Of a DNA stretch of 64,000 nucleotides, positions 8,270-17,446 are shown in pieces. Source of the stretch: JAUWKC01 sp035527845 (GTDB lineage: Bacteria > Planctomycetota > Phycisphaerae > Sedimentisphaerales > Anaerobacaceae); assembly GCA_035527845.1 (NCBI GenBank), contig DATKZT010000086.1, positions 42,226 through 106,225 on the forward strand, given 5' to 3'. The translations under genes were made by a program, and so were the position numbers. Position 1 is the stretch's first letter. Each line of letters starts with the position of its first letter. Below the pieces are notes generated by a model. The model ran no database searches. It had not been told where the DNA came from and saw only the letters and a list, made by a program, of their open reading frames with translations.

Positions 8270-9154
8270 ATGGCCGGATTACCGACACGAGAAATAGCGC
8301 TGTTTGTTTCGGTGGTGGTGATTTACCTCGTGGCGGGGATAGTTGGAGTTGTCCAATTGCTGTCAAGGGGCGAGAAATATAGGCGTTTTCTTTCGCCTCT
8401 TGTCTCTTTGGCGGTCGTGCTGGAAGCTGTGATGTTGATATTCAGGGCCGTCACGCTAAGGGCCGTCCCCCTGACCGGGCTGTTCGAGTCGATGATTGTT
8501 CTTACGATTGTGTTTGCCCTGATATACCTGTTCTTCAGCATTGCGGTCCAGCAGGTGTGGTTCGGTTCGATAATGACATGGATAATCCTGGTCATGGTCC
8601 TGATGGCAGGCATCGTTGCCGCACCCGCCTCTGAGCCTTACGGATTGGCGGCGACGCCTTGGGCTGTTGCCCATGGTGTCGCCATGGTTCTTGCCGGGGC
8701 CTCGATAGCTTTTGCGACCTGCACCGCAGCGCTATATTTGCTCGGCAGGCGCAAGCTGAAGCGAAAAGAGGTCATGCAGGTCCTCGGCCGGGTGCCCAAT
8801 ATTGAGAAGCTCGAACGAATGAACCTGCTCGCGGTCAGGGTCGCTTTTGTATTGATTACAATCGGACTGGCCAGCGGCCTCGGCCTTACGTCAATGCTGC
8901 GAACAGGTCTGGTCACATGGCTCACCGACCCGAAAGTAATTTCTACCATCGCAGCCTGGGGGCTCCTCGGCGGGATACTGGTCTTAGACCGCCTGCTGCT
9001 TCTAAAGGCGAATATAAGGGCGGGAATGACAGTGGGAGCTTTTTTGCTGGTTCTGTTTGCGATTTTGGGGGTGGCCGTTCTCGGTGTGACCAAACATAAT
9101 TTTTCACGCCCGCGTGACTCGGTTGCGCCTGTAACGGACATGACGCAGAAATGA
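8270..9154 (+). CDS. hemX: HemX/CcsA-like cytochrome c assembly membrane protein
   Basis: 294 residues with about eight predicted membrane helices spread through the whole length. The composition and the motif PWAVAHGVAMVLAGASIAF fit the HemX/CcsA family of heme-handling membrane proteins. The stop overlaps the hemA start by 4 bases (ATGA), as in the hemX-hemA pairs of other bacteria, where HemX influences GluTR level or heme handling. It lacks the WxWD-rich haem-binding loop present in the CcsA-like protein at 14946-15740, so it is not simply a second CcsA. The ATG at 8270 follows GAGGGAC. Confidence 0.75.
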   Translation: MAGLPTREIALFVSVVVIYLVAGIVGVVQLLSRGEKYRRFLSPLVSLAVVLEAVMLIFRAVTLRAVPLTGLFESMIVLTIVFALIYLFFSIAVQQVWFGSIMTWIILVMVLMAGIVAAPASEPYGLAATPWAVAHGVAMVLAGASIAFATCTAALYLLGRRKLKRKEVMQVLGRVPNIEKLERMNLLAVRVAFVLITIGLASGLGLTSMLRTGLVTWLTDPKVISTIAAWGLLGGILVLDRLLLLKANIRAGMTVGAFLLVLFAILGVAVLGVTKHNFSRPRDSVAPVTDMTQK

Positions 9155-10458
9155 AGATCATAGCGCTCGGACTCAACCATAAGACGGCTCCGGTGGACGT
9201 TCGCGAGAAGCTCGCGTTCAACCCCGCCCAGACTATCAGAGCGCTTCGGCTGCTCAAAGACAAGTATAGGCAGGCGGAATTTGTCCTGTTATCAACGTGC
9301 AATCGTGTTGAGCTATACTGCGCCGGCGGCCGCACAGAAGGCGTCGAGCCGGAAAATTTGATAAAGTTCCTGGCGGAGTTTCACGACCTTCCTGCGCGGG
9401 ACTTCGGCTACTTTTTGTATATTCACAGGGATGAGGAGGCCGTTGGACATTTGCTTACCGTGGCCTCCAGTCTCGATAGCCTGGTTGTGGGTGAGGTGCA
9501 GATAATCAGTCAGGTAAAAGAGGCCTACAGACTTGCCTGCACGGCAAAGAGCACGGGCAAGGTCCTGAATCGCCTGTTTCACTGCGCGTTCGCCACCAGC
9601 AAGAAGGTCCATACAAATACCGCAATCGCCGGCGGAAGGGTCAGTGTCGCGGGTTTTGCAGTGGAGCTGGCTCGCCAGCTTTTTGCGAATATCGCTTCGG
9701 CAAAGGTTGTGGTGATAGGCGCAGGAGAGATGAGCGAATTGTTGGTGCGTCACCTTCTGCATGAGGGCTGTGAGAAGGTGACAATTGTCAACAGGTCCTA
9801 TGAGCGAGGCCTTGAAAGGGCCCAACGTCTTGGCGTCGAGGCCCGAAAGTGGGAGGACCTTGAAGAGCAGCTAATCGGCGCCAACATTGTCGTTGGCTCG
9901 GCCGGCGCCCAGGATTATCTGTTCAGTAAAGACGCCATCGCACAAATAATGACGCGTCGGCGACAGGCCGCGCTGCTTATCATCGACATTGCCGTGCCGC
10001 GAAACTTCGAACCGGCCGTCAATCAGATAGAGAACGTATATCTTTACAGCGTCGATGACCTTTCGGCGGTTGTCGAACAAAACCTCAAGGCCCGTGAAGC
10101 GGACATGGCGCAGGGCATGCACATCGTCCATGAGAGTGTCACCGAGTTCATGGATTGGTTCAGGGCGCGCGAGATAGGTCCTCTCATAGGGCAGATGAAA
10201 GAGCAGTTTGCCCGAATAATGCAGGATGAGCTCGAGCGGTTCTTCGTCGGGACCAGGCAGGACGCTTCCTGCCGCGATGTTATGGAGCCGATGGTTAAGC
10301 GCATCGTCAATAAGCTGCTCCACTGCGTCATCAGCAACGTTAATGCCGTAGCAAAGGAGCACGGCCCGGCCGAGGCGGCAAAGCTGATAGATAGTATTGT
10401 CAGGCAGGCCGAAGAAATAGCCGCCGCGCCGGATAACGGCAGGAAGACCCAATCCTGA
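9151..10458 (+). CDS. hemA: Glutamyl-tRNA reductase
   Basis: 435 residues. The start MKIIALGLNHKTAPVDVREK, the catalytic cysteine in STCNRVE (Cys50), the VGEVQIISQVKEAY block and the NADPH-binding VVIGAGEMSELLVRHL region are all diagnostic. It reduces glutamyl-tRNA to glutamate-1-semialdehyde, the committed step of C5-pathway tetrapyrrole synthesis. The product is the substrate of HemL, encoded at 11988-13265 on the other strand. Its start overlaps the hemX-like stop. Confidence 0.97.
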   Translation: MKIIALGLNHKTAPVDVREKLAFNPAQTIRALRLLKDKYRQAEFVLLSTCNRVELYCAGGRTEGVEPENLIKFLAEFHDLPARDFGYFLYIHRDEEAVGHLLTVASSLDSLVVGEVQIISQVKEAYRLACTAKSTGKVLNRLFHCAFATSKKVHTNTAIAGGRVSVAGFAVELARQLFANIASAKVVVIGAGEMSELLVRHLLHEGCEKVTIVNRSYERGLERAQRLGVEARKWEDLEEQLIGANIVVGSAGAQDYLFSKDAIAQIMTRRRQAALLIIDIAVPRNFEPAVNQIENVYLYSVDDLSAVVEQNLKAREADMAQGMHIVHESVTEFMDWFRAREIGPLIGQMKEQFARIMQDELERFFVGTRQDASCRDVMEPMVKRIVNKLLHCVISNVNAVAKEHGPAEAAKLIDSIVRQAEEIAAAPDNGRKTQS

Positions 10459-10506
10459 TGCAGCGGTTAGCATCTTCGACAACAGCCGCTTTTGGGGAAT
10501 GGCTTT

Positions 10507-11757
10507 GTGATAAATATCAGTAAGCTCTATTGCGGTCAGGTCACGCCGGGCGACTGGATTCGCTACGGCAAAAAAGGCTCTGGCGAGCGAGAGGGTGACA
10601 TTGTACCCCAAAAGGCCTCTGAACGACGGCCGATAGTCGTCTGGAATATCACGCGGGCGTGCAATCTGAAGTGCGTCCATTGCTACAACGACAGTGGAAG
10701 CACCAGAGCGGATGACGAGCTTTCAACGCAACAGGCCAAAGAAGTGCTGCGGGACATGGCTCAATTCGGCGTACCCTCGGTTTTGTTTTCCGGAGGCGAG
10801 CCTTTGATGAGACAGGACCTTTTCGAGCTGCTCGAATATGCCGGCCAACTCGGACTGCGCACAGTCATCTCGACCAACGGTACGCTTATAGCCTCCGACG
10901 TCGCAAAAAAGATAACCAGGTGCGGCGTTTCTTACGTCGGTATCAGCCTTGATGGGGTGGGACCGGTCAACGACAGGTTCAGAGGAGTGGAAGGCGCCTT
11001 TGAAAGGGCGGTAAGAGGAATAAAAAACTGCCAGGATGCGGGCGCTCGTATCGGGCTGAGGCTTACCTTAACGCAGAGGAATGTTCAGGACCTGGAAGCC
11101 CTGTTCGCCTTCTTCGAAAAAGAGGGAATTGAAAGGGCCTGTTTCTACCATCTGGTGCCCAGCGGTCGAGGTGGTGCCATCAGCGCCGAGGACCTTACTC
11201 ACCTCCAAACCCGCGCGGCCGTCGAGACAATTCTGGCCAAGACCAGACAGTTCAAAGACGAAGGCAGGAAGACGGATATTCTCACTGTTGACAATCATGT
11301 TGACGGCGTGTTTGTTTATCTGAAGCTGCTGGACGAGGACGCGGCGCGGGCCGATGCCGTCTGGAAGCTGCTCACCTGGAATGGTGGGGGGCTTTACAGC
11401 AGCGGCGTTGGTATCGGATGTATCGATTTCCACGGAAAAGTCCACCCGGACCAGTTCTGGCGGCATTACGACCTCGGCGACGTGCGCCAAAGACCCTTCA
11501 GCAGTATCTGGATGGACACCACCGACCCGCTGCTGAAAGGCCTAAAGAGCCGTCGAGAGTACGTCAAGGGAAGATGCCGGCTGTGTAAGTTCTTCGATGC
11601 CTGCGGCGGGAGCCTCAGGGTCCGGGCCGACCTGCATTTCGGCGATCCCTGGGCCCCGGAACCAGCCTGCTATTTAACAGATGAAGAAATAGGTCTGGAT
11701 GCAGAAAAAAGTGCCGAATTGGCACGTATGGGGGAAGTTTTTCAGATGCCTCAATAG
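10507..11757 (+). CDS. ahbC: Radical SAM protein, AhbC/NirJ-like (didecarboxysiroheme deacetylase)
   Basis: About 416 residues from the GTG at 10507, which gives MINISKLYCG like other family members. A TTG at 10492 would add five residues. The radical SAM cluster motif CNLKCVHC is followed by the GGEPLMR loop. The C-terminal half has a cysteine-rich SPASM-like part (CRLCKFFDACGG). In the alternative heme pathway, AhbC removes acetate side chains from 12,18-didecarboxysiroheme to give iron-coproporphyrin III; NirJ does related chemistry in heme d1 synthesis. Adjacency to hemA, and a SUMT-HemD fusion nearby, favours the siroheme route to heme. AhbC versus AhbD or NirJ cannot be settled by eye. 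Confidence 0.8.
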   Translation: MINISKLYCGQVTPGDWIRYGKKGSGEREGDIVPQKASERRPIVVWNITRACNLKCVHCYNDSGSTRADDELSTQQAKEVLRDMAQFGVPSVLFSGGEPLMRQDLFELLEYAGQLGLRTVISTNGTLIASDVAKKITRCGVSYVGISLDGVGPVNDRFRGVEGAFERAVRGIKNCQDAGARIGLRLTLTQRNVQDLEALFAFFEKEGIERACFYHLVPSGRGGAISAEDLTHLQTRAAVETILAKTRQFKDEGRKTDILTVDNHVDGVFVYLKLLDEDAARADAVWKLLTWNGGGLYSSGVGIGCIDFHGKVHPDQFWRHYDLGDVRQRPFSSIWMDTTDPLLKGLKSRREYVKGRCRLCKFFDACGGSLRVRADLHFGDPWAPEPACYLTDEEIGLDAEKSAELARMGEVFQMPQ

Positions 11758-11987
11758 CCTCGGCCACCTGCAGAACAGCAGCCTGCGTCCGGTTGTCGGG
11801 CTGGAACTATCGTTGAAAGAAGCCGCACGGGCCCACCACGAAATCATAGAATCAAGTCATTGCTGAAAAATCGTGCTGATTCCTTAGAGCTTGTTAAGGC
11901 CGCTCAACTCGTTCAAGATCGATATGCATGTATCACCTGAATTACCTTGGCCGGAAATCACAGACTGAATTGTGCTGCCATGAACCA

Positions 11988-13265
11988 TCAAAAAGAAAGC
12001 CTGCGAACTGCCGCCATGGTTTTTTCGATGTGTTGTTCTGCGTGCTGCGTCGAAAGAAAACATGCTTCAAACTGTGACGGCGGCAGATAAACGCCGGCTT
12101 TCAGCATCGCATTGAAGTATTTGGCGTATCGCGTCGTATCCGACCTGGCGGCTGAATCGTAATCAGTCACCGGGCCCGGGTTGAAAAACACTGTGAACAT
12201 CGAGCCCATCCGGTTGATGGTGTGCTCGACCCCCGCTTGCCTGAGCCTCTGGCCGATGCCGCAACAGAGATGCGCCGTCAGACAATTCAAACGTGCATAC
12301 GGGTCTTGCTTCTTGAGTAACTTGAGCGTGGCGATTCCGGCAGCCACGCACACAGGATTTCCCGACAGAGTGCCAGCCTGATATATTTTGCCCTGTGGCG
12401 CCAGATTGTCCATAATTTCGGCCTTTCCGCCGCAAGCGCCGATGGGAAAGCCGCCGCCGATTATCTTGCCCAGACAGGTGAGGTCCGCCTTCACGCCGAA
12501 TAATTCCTGAACGCTTCCGTACCTGACCCTGAAACCGGTTATCACTTCGTCCAATATGAGTATGCTGCCGTTCTTCGAACACAGCTTCCTTATCGCCTCG
12601 AGAAAACCGCGCTTCGGCGGCACCACTCCCATATTACCCGCTATCGGCTCAACAATCACCGCCGCTATTTTGCGCTGGTATTTACGGAAAGCCCTTTTCA
12701 GCATTTCAATACTGTTGTAAGGCAGCAGTATAGTATGCTTCGTGAAGTCCCTCGGCACACCCGGACTGCTCGGCGCGCCGAAGGTCATCGCGCCGGAGCC
12801 CGCCTGTACGAGCAGGTGGTCAACGTGGCCGTGGTAACAGCCGATGAACTTGATGATTTTGTCCCGTCCCGTGCAGCCGCGCGCCAGCCGAACGGCCGTC
12901 ATCACCGCCTCGGTGCCGGAGCTGACCAGACGCACCTTTTCCACAGAGTCAATCGCCTGAACAATCGTCTCTGCAAGCCGGATTTCAAGCTCCGTCGGTA
13001 TCCCAAAGCTTGTGCCTTTGCCCATGACCTTTTTAACCTCTGCGAGCACCTGCCGATGCGCATGGCCCAGTATCATCGGCCCCCACGAAAGACAATAGTC
13101 GATGTAGCGGTTGCCGTCGGCATCGTACAGGTACGCGCCTTTTGCTCTTTCGATAAAGATCGGTTTGCCGCCCACGGCCTTGAACGCCCGAACGGGACTG
13201 TTCACTCCGCCGGGAATTACCTTGCACGCCTGCTGATATAATTTTGAGTTCTTCTTGTTAATCAT
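11988..13265 (-). CDS. hemL: Glutamate-1-semialdehyde 2,1-aminomutase
   Basis: 425 residues of class III aminotransferase type. PLP lysine is Lys267 in CLGKIIGGGFPIGA; the block LILDEVITGFR and the start PGGVNSPVRAFKAVGG are typical of HemL. It converts glutamate-1-semialdehyde to 5-aminolevulinate, using the HemA product. Its ATG overlaps the stop of the cobA-hemD gene (13262-13265), so the two are coupled on the minus strand. Confidence 0.97.
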   Translation of the reverse strand: MINKKNSKLYQQACKVIPGGVNSPVRAFKAVGGKPIFIERAKGAYLYDADGNRYIDYCLSWGPMILGHAHRQVLAEVKKVMGKGTSFGIPTELEIRLAETIVQAIDSVEKVRLVSSGTEAVMTAVRLARGCTGRDKIIKFIGCYHGHVDHLLVQAGSGAMTFGAPSSPGVPRDFTKHTILLPYNSIEMLKRAFRKYQRKIAAVIVEPIAGNMGVVPPKRGFLEAIRKLCSKNGSILILDEVITGFRVRYGSVQELFGVKADLTCLGKIIGGGFPIGACGGKAEIMDNLAPQGKIYQAGTLSGNPVCVAAGIATLKLLKKQDPYARLNCLTAHLCCGIGQRLRQAGVEHTINRMGSMFTVFFNPGPVTDYDSAARSDTTRYAKYFNAMLKAGVYLPPSQFEACFLSTQHAEQHIEKTMAAVRRLSF

Positions 13266-14674
13266 TCCTTACTACCTTCTGAGGGGTCGTCGGACTGTTC
13301 CAGGACTTCGGCGTTTATATTGTGCTTTTTCGCTTCCGCCAGCGAGGGCAGGCCGAGACAGTACGCCTTGATGTGCGTCGGCACAGCGCCGAACCTCTTT
13401 ACGAAGGCCCGAATGGTCGAGCCGCTGGTGAACAGTATCCGGTCGATATGGTCGAAGTCGATCTCGCCGGGATCCACCTCCACCGTCCTGTATATCGGCA
13501 GCCTCTCAACGACCGCCCCCATACGTAGCAGTCCATCAGGCAATTCGTTCGACACGATTTCAGATTGCGGCAGCAGCATCTTCTTGTCCTTCACGCCGAT
13601 AGAACCAAATTCCTTCAGCATGCCGGTACTGGACTCGGTATCCGGACACATATCCGCAGCTATTCCAAATTCGGCAAGCCACTCGGCCGACGTCTTGCCG
13701 ATAACCGCAACCCTGGCCGAGGAGAGAGCACGCGCATCGAGACCCATTGCCTGCAATCTCTCGAAAAAGAACTTGATGCCATTGGCGCTGGTGAATGCTA
13801 TCCAGTCAAATATGTTGAGACGCCCCAGGGCCGAGTCGGCGCAGCCATAGTCTTCGAGAGGGACGCAATCAATGAAAGGCCGGTGAACAATGTTACCGAG
13901 ATGTTTGTACTTCTCGGGGTGCATTCCGAGAACAAGAATAGTCGGTTTCCTCTCAAACCATTTGAGCTTTTCCTGCAGCTCGACCACCCTGCCGACGATA
14001 AAAACAGCCGGCGTCTGGAGGTTCGCCTTATCAATTGTCTCAACGAAGTTCTCCAGAATCCCTGTGACAACTCTTTGGTTATAGCAGGTGCCGTTTTCAA
14101 TGGCTGCGATTTTAGCTTCGCTCGGCCAGCCGGCATCCAGCAGTGAAGCAACGATCTTTCTGATGTTGGCTACACCCATCAGAAAAATAATTGTGCCTGC
14201 TTTGGGTATTTCCAGCTGCTCGTCGCCTTTGCGATGTCCCGTCACTATCGCAACATTTGGCGTGTAGTCCCTGTGCGTCGGCGGTATGCCCGCGTAGGCC
14301 GGCGCCGCCAGCGCGCTGGTCACGCCGGGGACAACTTCGAAATCAACTCCGGCATCGGCGCAGGCCTCAGCTTCCTCGCCTCCCCGTCCAAAAAGAAACG
14401 GGTCGCCGCCCTTGAGCCTCACAACGACGCCGTTATTGTTTGCCTTTTCTATCAACAGCGCATTTATCTCAGGTTGCGGCATCGTGTGCCGGCTCGCAAA
14501 CTTGCCCACAGATATTATTTCGGCCCCGCTCTTCGCCAAGCGCAGCAGTTCAGACGGTATCAGATGGTCGTGAAGAATGACATCGGCCCGGCTTATCAGC
14601 TTATAGCCCTTCAAAGTTATCAGCTCTGCGTCACCAGGACCTGCACCGACGAGATAAACCTTTCCTTGTGACAT
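13262..14674 (-). CDS. cobA-hemD: Fused uroporphyrinogen-III C-methyltransferase and uroporphyrinogen-III synthase
   Basis: 470 residues. The first half (to about 245) is a SUMT: KVYLVGAGPGDAELIT, the LKGGDPFLFGRGGEE motif and VPGVTSALA. The second half (from about 247) is HemD-like, with WIAFTSANGIKFF and the terminal RILFTSGSTIRAFV. The protein would close hydroxymethylbilane to uroporphyrinogen III and methylate it to precorrin-2, feeding siroheme, and by the Ahb route heme. This fusion is common in anaerobes and Gram-positives. It is first of a coupled pair with hemL. Confidence 0.93.
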   Translation of the reverse strand: MSQGKVYLVGAGPGDAELITLKGYKLISRADVILHDHLIPSELLRLAKSGAEIISVGKFASRHTMPQPEINALLIEKANNNGVVVRLKGGDPFLFGRGGEEAEACADAGVDFEVVPGVTSALAAPAYAGIPPTHRDYTPNVAIVTGHRKGDEQLEIPKAGTIIFLMGVANIRKIVASLLDAGWPSEAKIAAIENGTCYNQRVVTGILENFVETIDKANLQTPAVFIVGRVVELQEKLKWFERKPTILVLGMHPEKYKHLGNIVHRPFIDCVPLEDYGCADSALGRLNIFDWIAFTSANGIKFFFERLQAMGLDARALSSARVAVIGKTSAEWLAEFGIAADMCPDTESSTGMLKEFGSIGVKDKKMLLPQSEIVSNELPDGLLRMGAVVERLPIYRTVEVDPGEIDFDHIDRILFTSGSTIRAFVKRFGAVPTHIKAYCLGLPSLAEAKKHNINAEVLEQSDDPSEGSKE

Positions 14675-14945
14675 GTCGCCTCACCAGAATAGAGATTTTC
14701 GAACAAACCCAAAAACATTTGTTTTTCTCACATTAGAAACTCCGTGCCAATGAGCCCGCTTGAATACGTGGCCCACCGTTCGGCCCCTTACCTTTTTGTT
14801 CTTAAAATCCGGCAGCGCTTAACTATAGATGTTCCGCCATGCCGGCGTCAAGCACAAAGAAACTCATTCTGTTAAGGGGCGGTGCAAAGAGTCAACCGCC
14901 TGGACCTGCGGTGTTGCTTTTCTTAAGTCGGCCACCTTAATCACC

Positions 14946-15740
14946 TCACCGAGCGTAGCTGTGCAGACCCGCAAACAACCTCGAAAGGTTCACCCAGAGC
15001 AGCGTTATCACAATAGCAACAAAGCCGACAACCGCCAGAAGGCTGTTAACACGGGCATGTTTTTTCCCGAACATATATCGCCAATGAAAATATGCGACAT
15101 ATATTAGCCACGAGGCCAGCGACCACAGCTCTTTCGGGTCCCAGCCCCAGTAGTCGCCCCAGGCCAGCTTCCCCCACCAGCTTCCCATGATCAGCCCCAG
15201 CGTAAGCAGCGGAAAACCGAAGCAAATCAGTCTGTACGTGCCTTCTTCATAGGGAACAAGGTGGCTCTGTTGGGAGTTGGTCTTTCCAATCAGTCCAGGA
15301 AATGCCTGAACGGTCGCCTTGGCCATTATCACGTAGGCCAGCAGGTACACCGCGACGTGCGGTCCGAACAGCCAGCACTGCAGAGCAGGCGGCAGCTTGC
15401 GCGCGGCAGCATCAAAAACAAAGCCCGGCGGCACCAGCAGTACAGCTCCAATCAGCATATCCGCCGCCTCGCCGCCAATGCGAAGTACTCTGCGCGAGAA
15501 CACTGACAGCAGATAAACTAACATCGCCATGCCGAGAAAGATCTCGAACAGGTTTTGCAGCGGCACGTGACGAACACTGTACCAGCGGTAAGCAAAGGCA
15601 ATCACGGCAACCACAAATCCGCTTTGGTAAATATACTCAGCCACCCTCTTTTTTCGCAGAATACCCGTCAAGAAGGCGACCAGATACGCCGCGATGGCTA
15701 CGTATATCAGCAAACCCTGCACGCTAAACTTTATGGCCAT
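14946..15740 (-). CDS. ccsA: Cytochrome c biogenesis protein CcsA-like (CcsBA system)
   Basis: About 264 residues from the ATG at 15738-15740, chosen for AAGGAGG just before it; an ATG seven codons upstream contains that site. About eight membrane helices are present. The tryptophan-rich haem-binding loop WGKLAWGDYWGWDPKELWSL (WWD-type) and flanking histidines (YFHWRYMF, LFGPHVAVY) identify the CcsA subunit of system II. It presents heme to apocytochrome c outside the membrane. The start overlaps the resB-like gene by 17 bases, forming the usual ResB/ResC pair. Confidence 0.93.
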   Translation of the reverse strand: MAIKFSVQGLLIYVAIAAYLVAFLTGILRKKRVAEYIYQSGFVVAVIAFAYRWYSVRHVPLQNLFEIFLGMAMLVYLLSVFSRRVLRIGGEAADMLIGAVLLVPPGFVFDAAARKLPPALQCWLFGPHVAVYLLAYVIMAKATVQAFPGLIGKTNSQQSHLVPYEEGTYRLICFGFPLLTLGLIMGSWWGKLAWGDYWGWDPKELWSLASWLIYVAYFHWRYMFGKKHARVNSLLAVVGFVAIVITLLWVNLSRLFAGLHSYAR

Positions 15741-16797
15741 TTTGCCTCCTTGGCCCGCCATACTCCATCCATCGCTGCCTCGCGTGCCTCAGCCAGAAAT
15801 GCCACAACAGCCCGAGGCTAAGCATCCAATACCCCCCGAAGACGGCATATAAACCGGAGTCGGAAGTCACCGAGAGAATGGTGTATTCTCCACCTGCCGA
15901 ATCATAGGAATGTTGATAGAAGTGGTAGCCGCCATAGTGAAGCGGATGGTTCACTTCAATGGTTTTGCTGATGACCTCGCGCCCGTCTTCCATAACCACG
16001 AGGTCACTATAAAAATCCTGTATTGCGCGCGGCCTGTCGGATACATAGCTCAACCGCAGATCATCCTGACTGTGGCTGAAGCCCGGAAAACGCTCGAATA
16101 CGTAACGTCTGGAGCGCGTTCCATCGGGCCTCTCAATCTCAACCTCCACCGCGGGATTCACCACATCGGCCTCATCGTCGGTCACTATCCTTTGCCCGTT
16201 CTCGATTCGAATCTTGAAATGCGTGAAGCTCTGAACAACCGTGATTTTGCCTTTACCCTCGCCCGCAGAAAACTGCTGCCCCGCACGAGCCGGAAACTCT
16301 AAATACCCCCCGTCTTCGGCCTCCAGCCTGATTAGTCCGACAGACGGCCCGTCCTCCGGATAGTACTCCAGACGAAAGTCCTTCAGGCTTATACTGAACG
16401 GCAGCTCGCCCAGAAATGTTCGGAGGTCTTCGCCCAACAAATGCCTTTCTGACTCGCCCTCGTAAATAACAAGATAGCCTTTGGGAATCTTCTGTCTGCC
16501 GAGCAGCAGATTGGCGAGACGATGTCCCGATTCCGAACCCCACATTCCGCCGGCCAGCACCAAAACGCAACCCGCGTGGATCGAAAGCAGTCCCGGTTTG
16601 CGGATAAGCCCACGGTAGACCACAAGCCCTGCCAACAAAAGCGCCGACAGGACGCCCCAGTAAACCTTCAGAACTGTAGAGTTAAACAGGACCTTTGCTT
16701 GCGCCGCTCCACAAAAGGCCCCCACCACGCTCAGAAAGGCTAACAGGCAGATGGCTGCCAGGGCGGTCCACATCATGATGCGAGCAAATTTGTACAC
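15724..16797 (-). CDS. resB: ResB-like cytochrome c biogenesis protein
   Basis: 357 residues. Three N-terminal membrane helices are followed by a large periplasmic domain and a last membrane helix (YWMLSLGLLWHFWL). The order and the motif LSIHAGCVLVLAGGMWG are those of ResB/Ccs1. The segment HPLHYGGYHFYQHSYD in the late part is also a family hallmark. It acts with CcsA in system II heme delivery to c-type apocytochromes. It is first of the pair and overlaps ccsA. Confidence 0.9.
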   Translation of the reverse strand: MYKFARIMMWTALAAICLLAFLSVVGAFCGAAQAKVLFNSTVLKVYWGVLSALLLAGLVVYRGLIRKPGLLSIHAGCVLVLAGGMWGSESGHRLANLLLGRQKIPKGYLVIYEGESERHLLGEDLRTFLGELPFSISLKDFRLEYYPEDGPSVGLIRLEAEDGGYLEFPARAGQQFSAGEGKGKITVVQSFTHFKIRIENGQRIVTDDEADVVNPAVEVEIERPDGTRSRRYVFERFPGFSHSQDDLRLSYVSDRPRAIQDFYSDLVVMEDGREVISKTIEVNHPLHYGGYHFYQHSYDSAGGEYTILSVTSDSGLYAVFGGYWMLSLGLLWHFWLRHARQRWMEYGGPRRQNGHKV

Positions 16798-16871
16798 GGC
16801 GCCCCCTGTTTCTCAATGACCCGTTCGTAGCCGATTGATCATAATACCGTATTATACCAAACCCAGGCGCC

Positions 16872-17129
16872 GTGCCAAGATTCCGCACCAGACTCATCAA
16901 CGCCGTCTTCATCGTAATCATCACCGCCTCCGTTGTGATTTCAATCTTCACCGGCGACAGGCTCCGCCTGCTGATGGTCGAGCTGCCCGCCATCACCCTC
17001 TCGGCAAAAATAATCTACCTCATTCACTGCCGGATGCGCGTAAACCACTGCGAGTTCTGGATCCTCTCCTCGCTCGAATGCCGCCTCACAGAAATTACAA
17101 AAATCATAAAGAAACTCAACAAAGACTGA
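16872..17129 (+). CDS. Possible small membrane protein
   Basis: 85 residues from a GTG at 16872. One convincing membrane helix (AVFIVIITASVVISIF) lies after a basic N-terminus, followed by a hydrophobic stretch and a Lys-rich helix at the end (LTEITKIIKKLNKD). There is no clear ribosome binding site and no family recognised. It is divergent from the resB-like gene. Coding is plausible but not certain. Confidence 0.35.
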   Translation: MPRFRTRLINAVFIVIITASVVISIFTGDRLRLLMVELPAITLSAKIIYLIHCRMRVNHCEFWILSSLECRLTEITKIIKKLNKD

Positions 17130-17446
17130 CCACACTCCAAAACCGCACACCCCCACACGTCATTCCGACCAACGCGGAGGAATCTGTTAAAAAAAAACGC
17201 GACCCAACGCGTCGCTTCCGCATCTCTTAGCCGCCGGCATTTATCCGCCTCGCTGTCTGGTGGACTGCCGGCGGTCCCCTTCGCCCCGCCCGTTTACCCG
17301 TCGCCGTCCCGGCGACGCACCTCTCATTCCCCACTAAATACTGAATACTAACGACTGACCACTAATCCACCTTCGCATACTGATAATAAATCAAATCCTG
17401 TATCGTCTTGACGTCTCTATCCGGCATCCTGGTTTCTCTTTTTTCC
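17130..17446. repeat. Intergenic region with a dispersed-repeat fragment
   Basis: At 17159-17187 stands GTCATTCCGACCAACGCGGA followed by GGAATCTG, a relative of the repeat core at 590-609. Beyond it the DNA is C-rich, with GCCGGCATTT and GTCCCGGCGACG dyads. It has no gene. It is the left border of the AT-rich defence locus. Confidence 0.45.
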
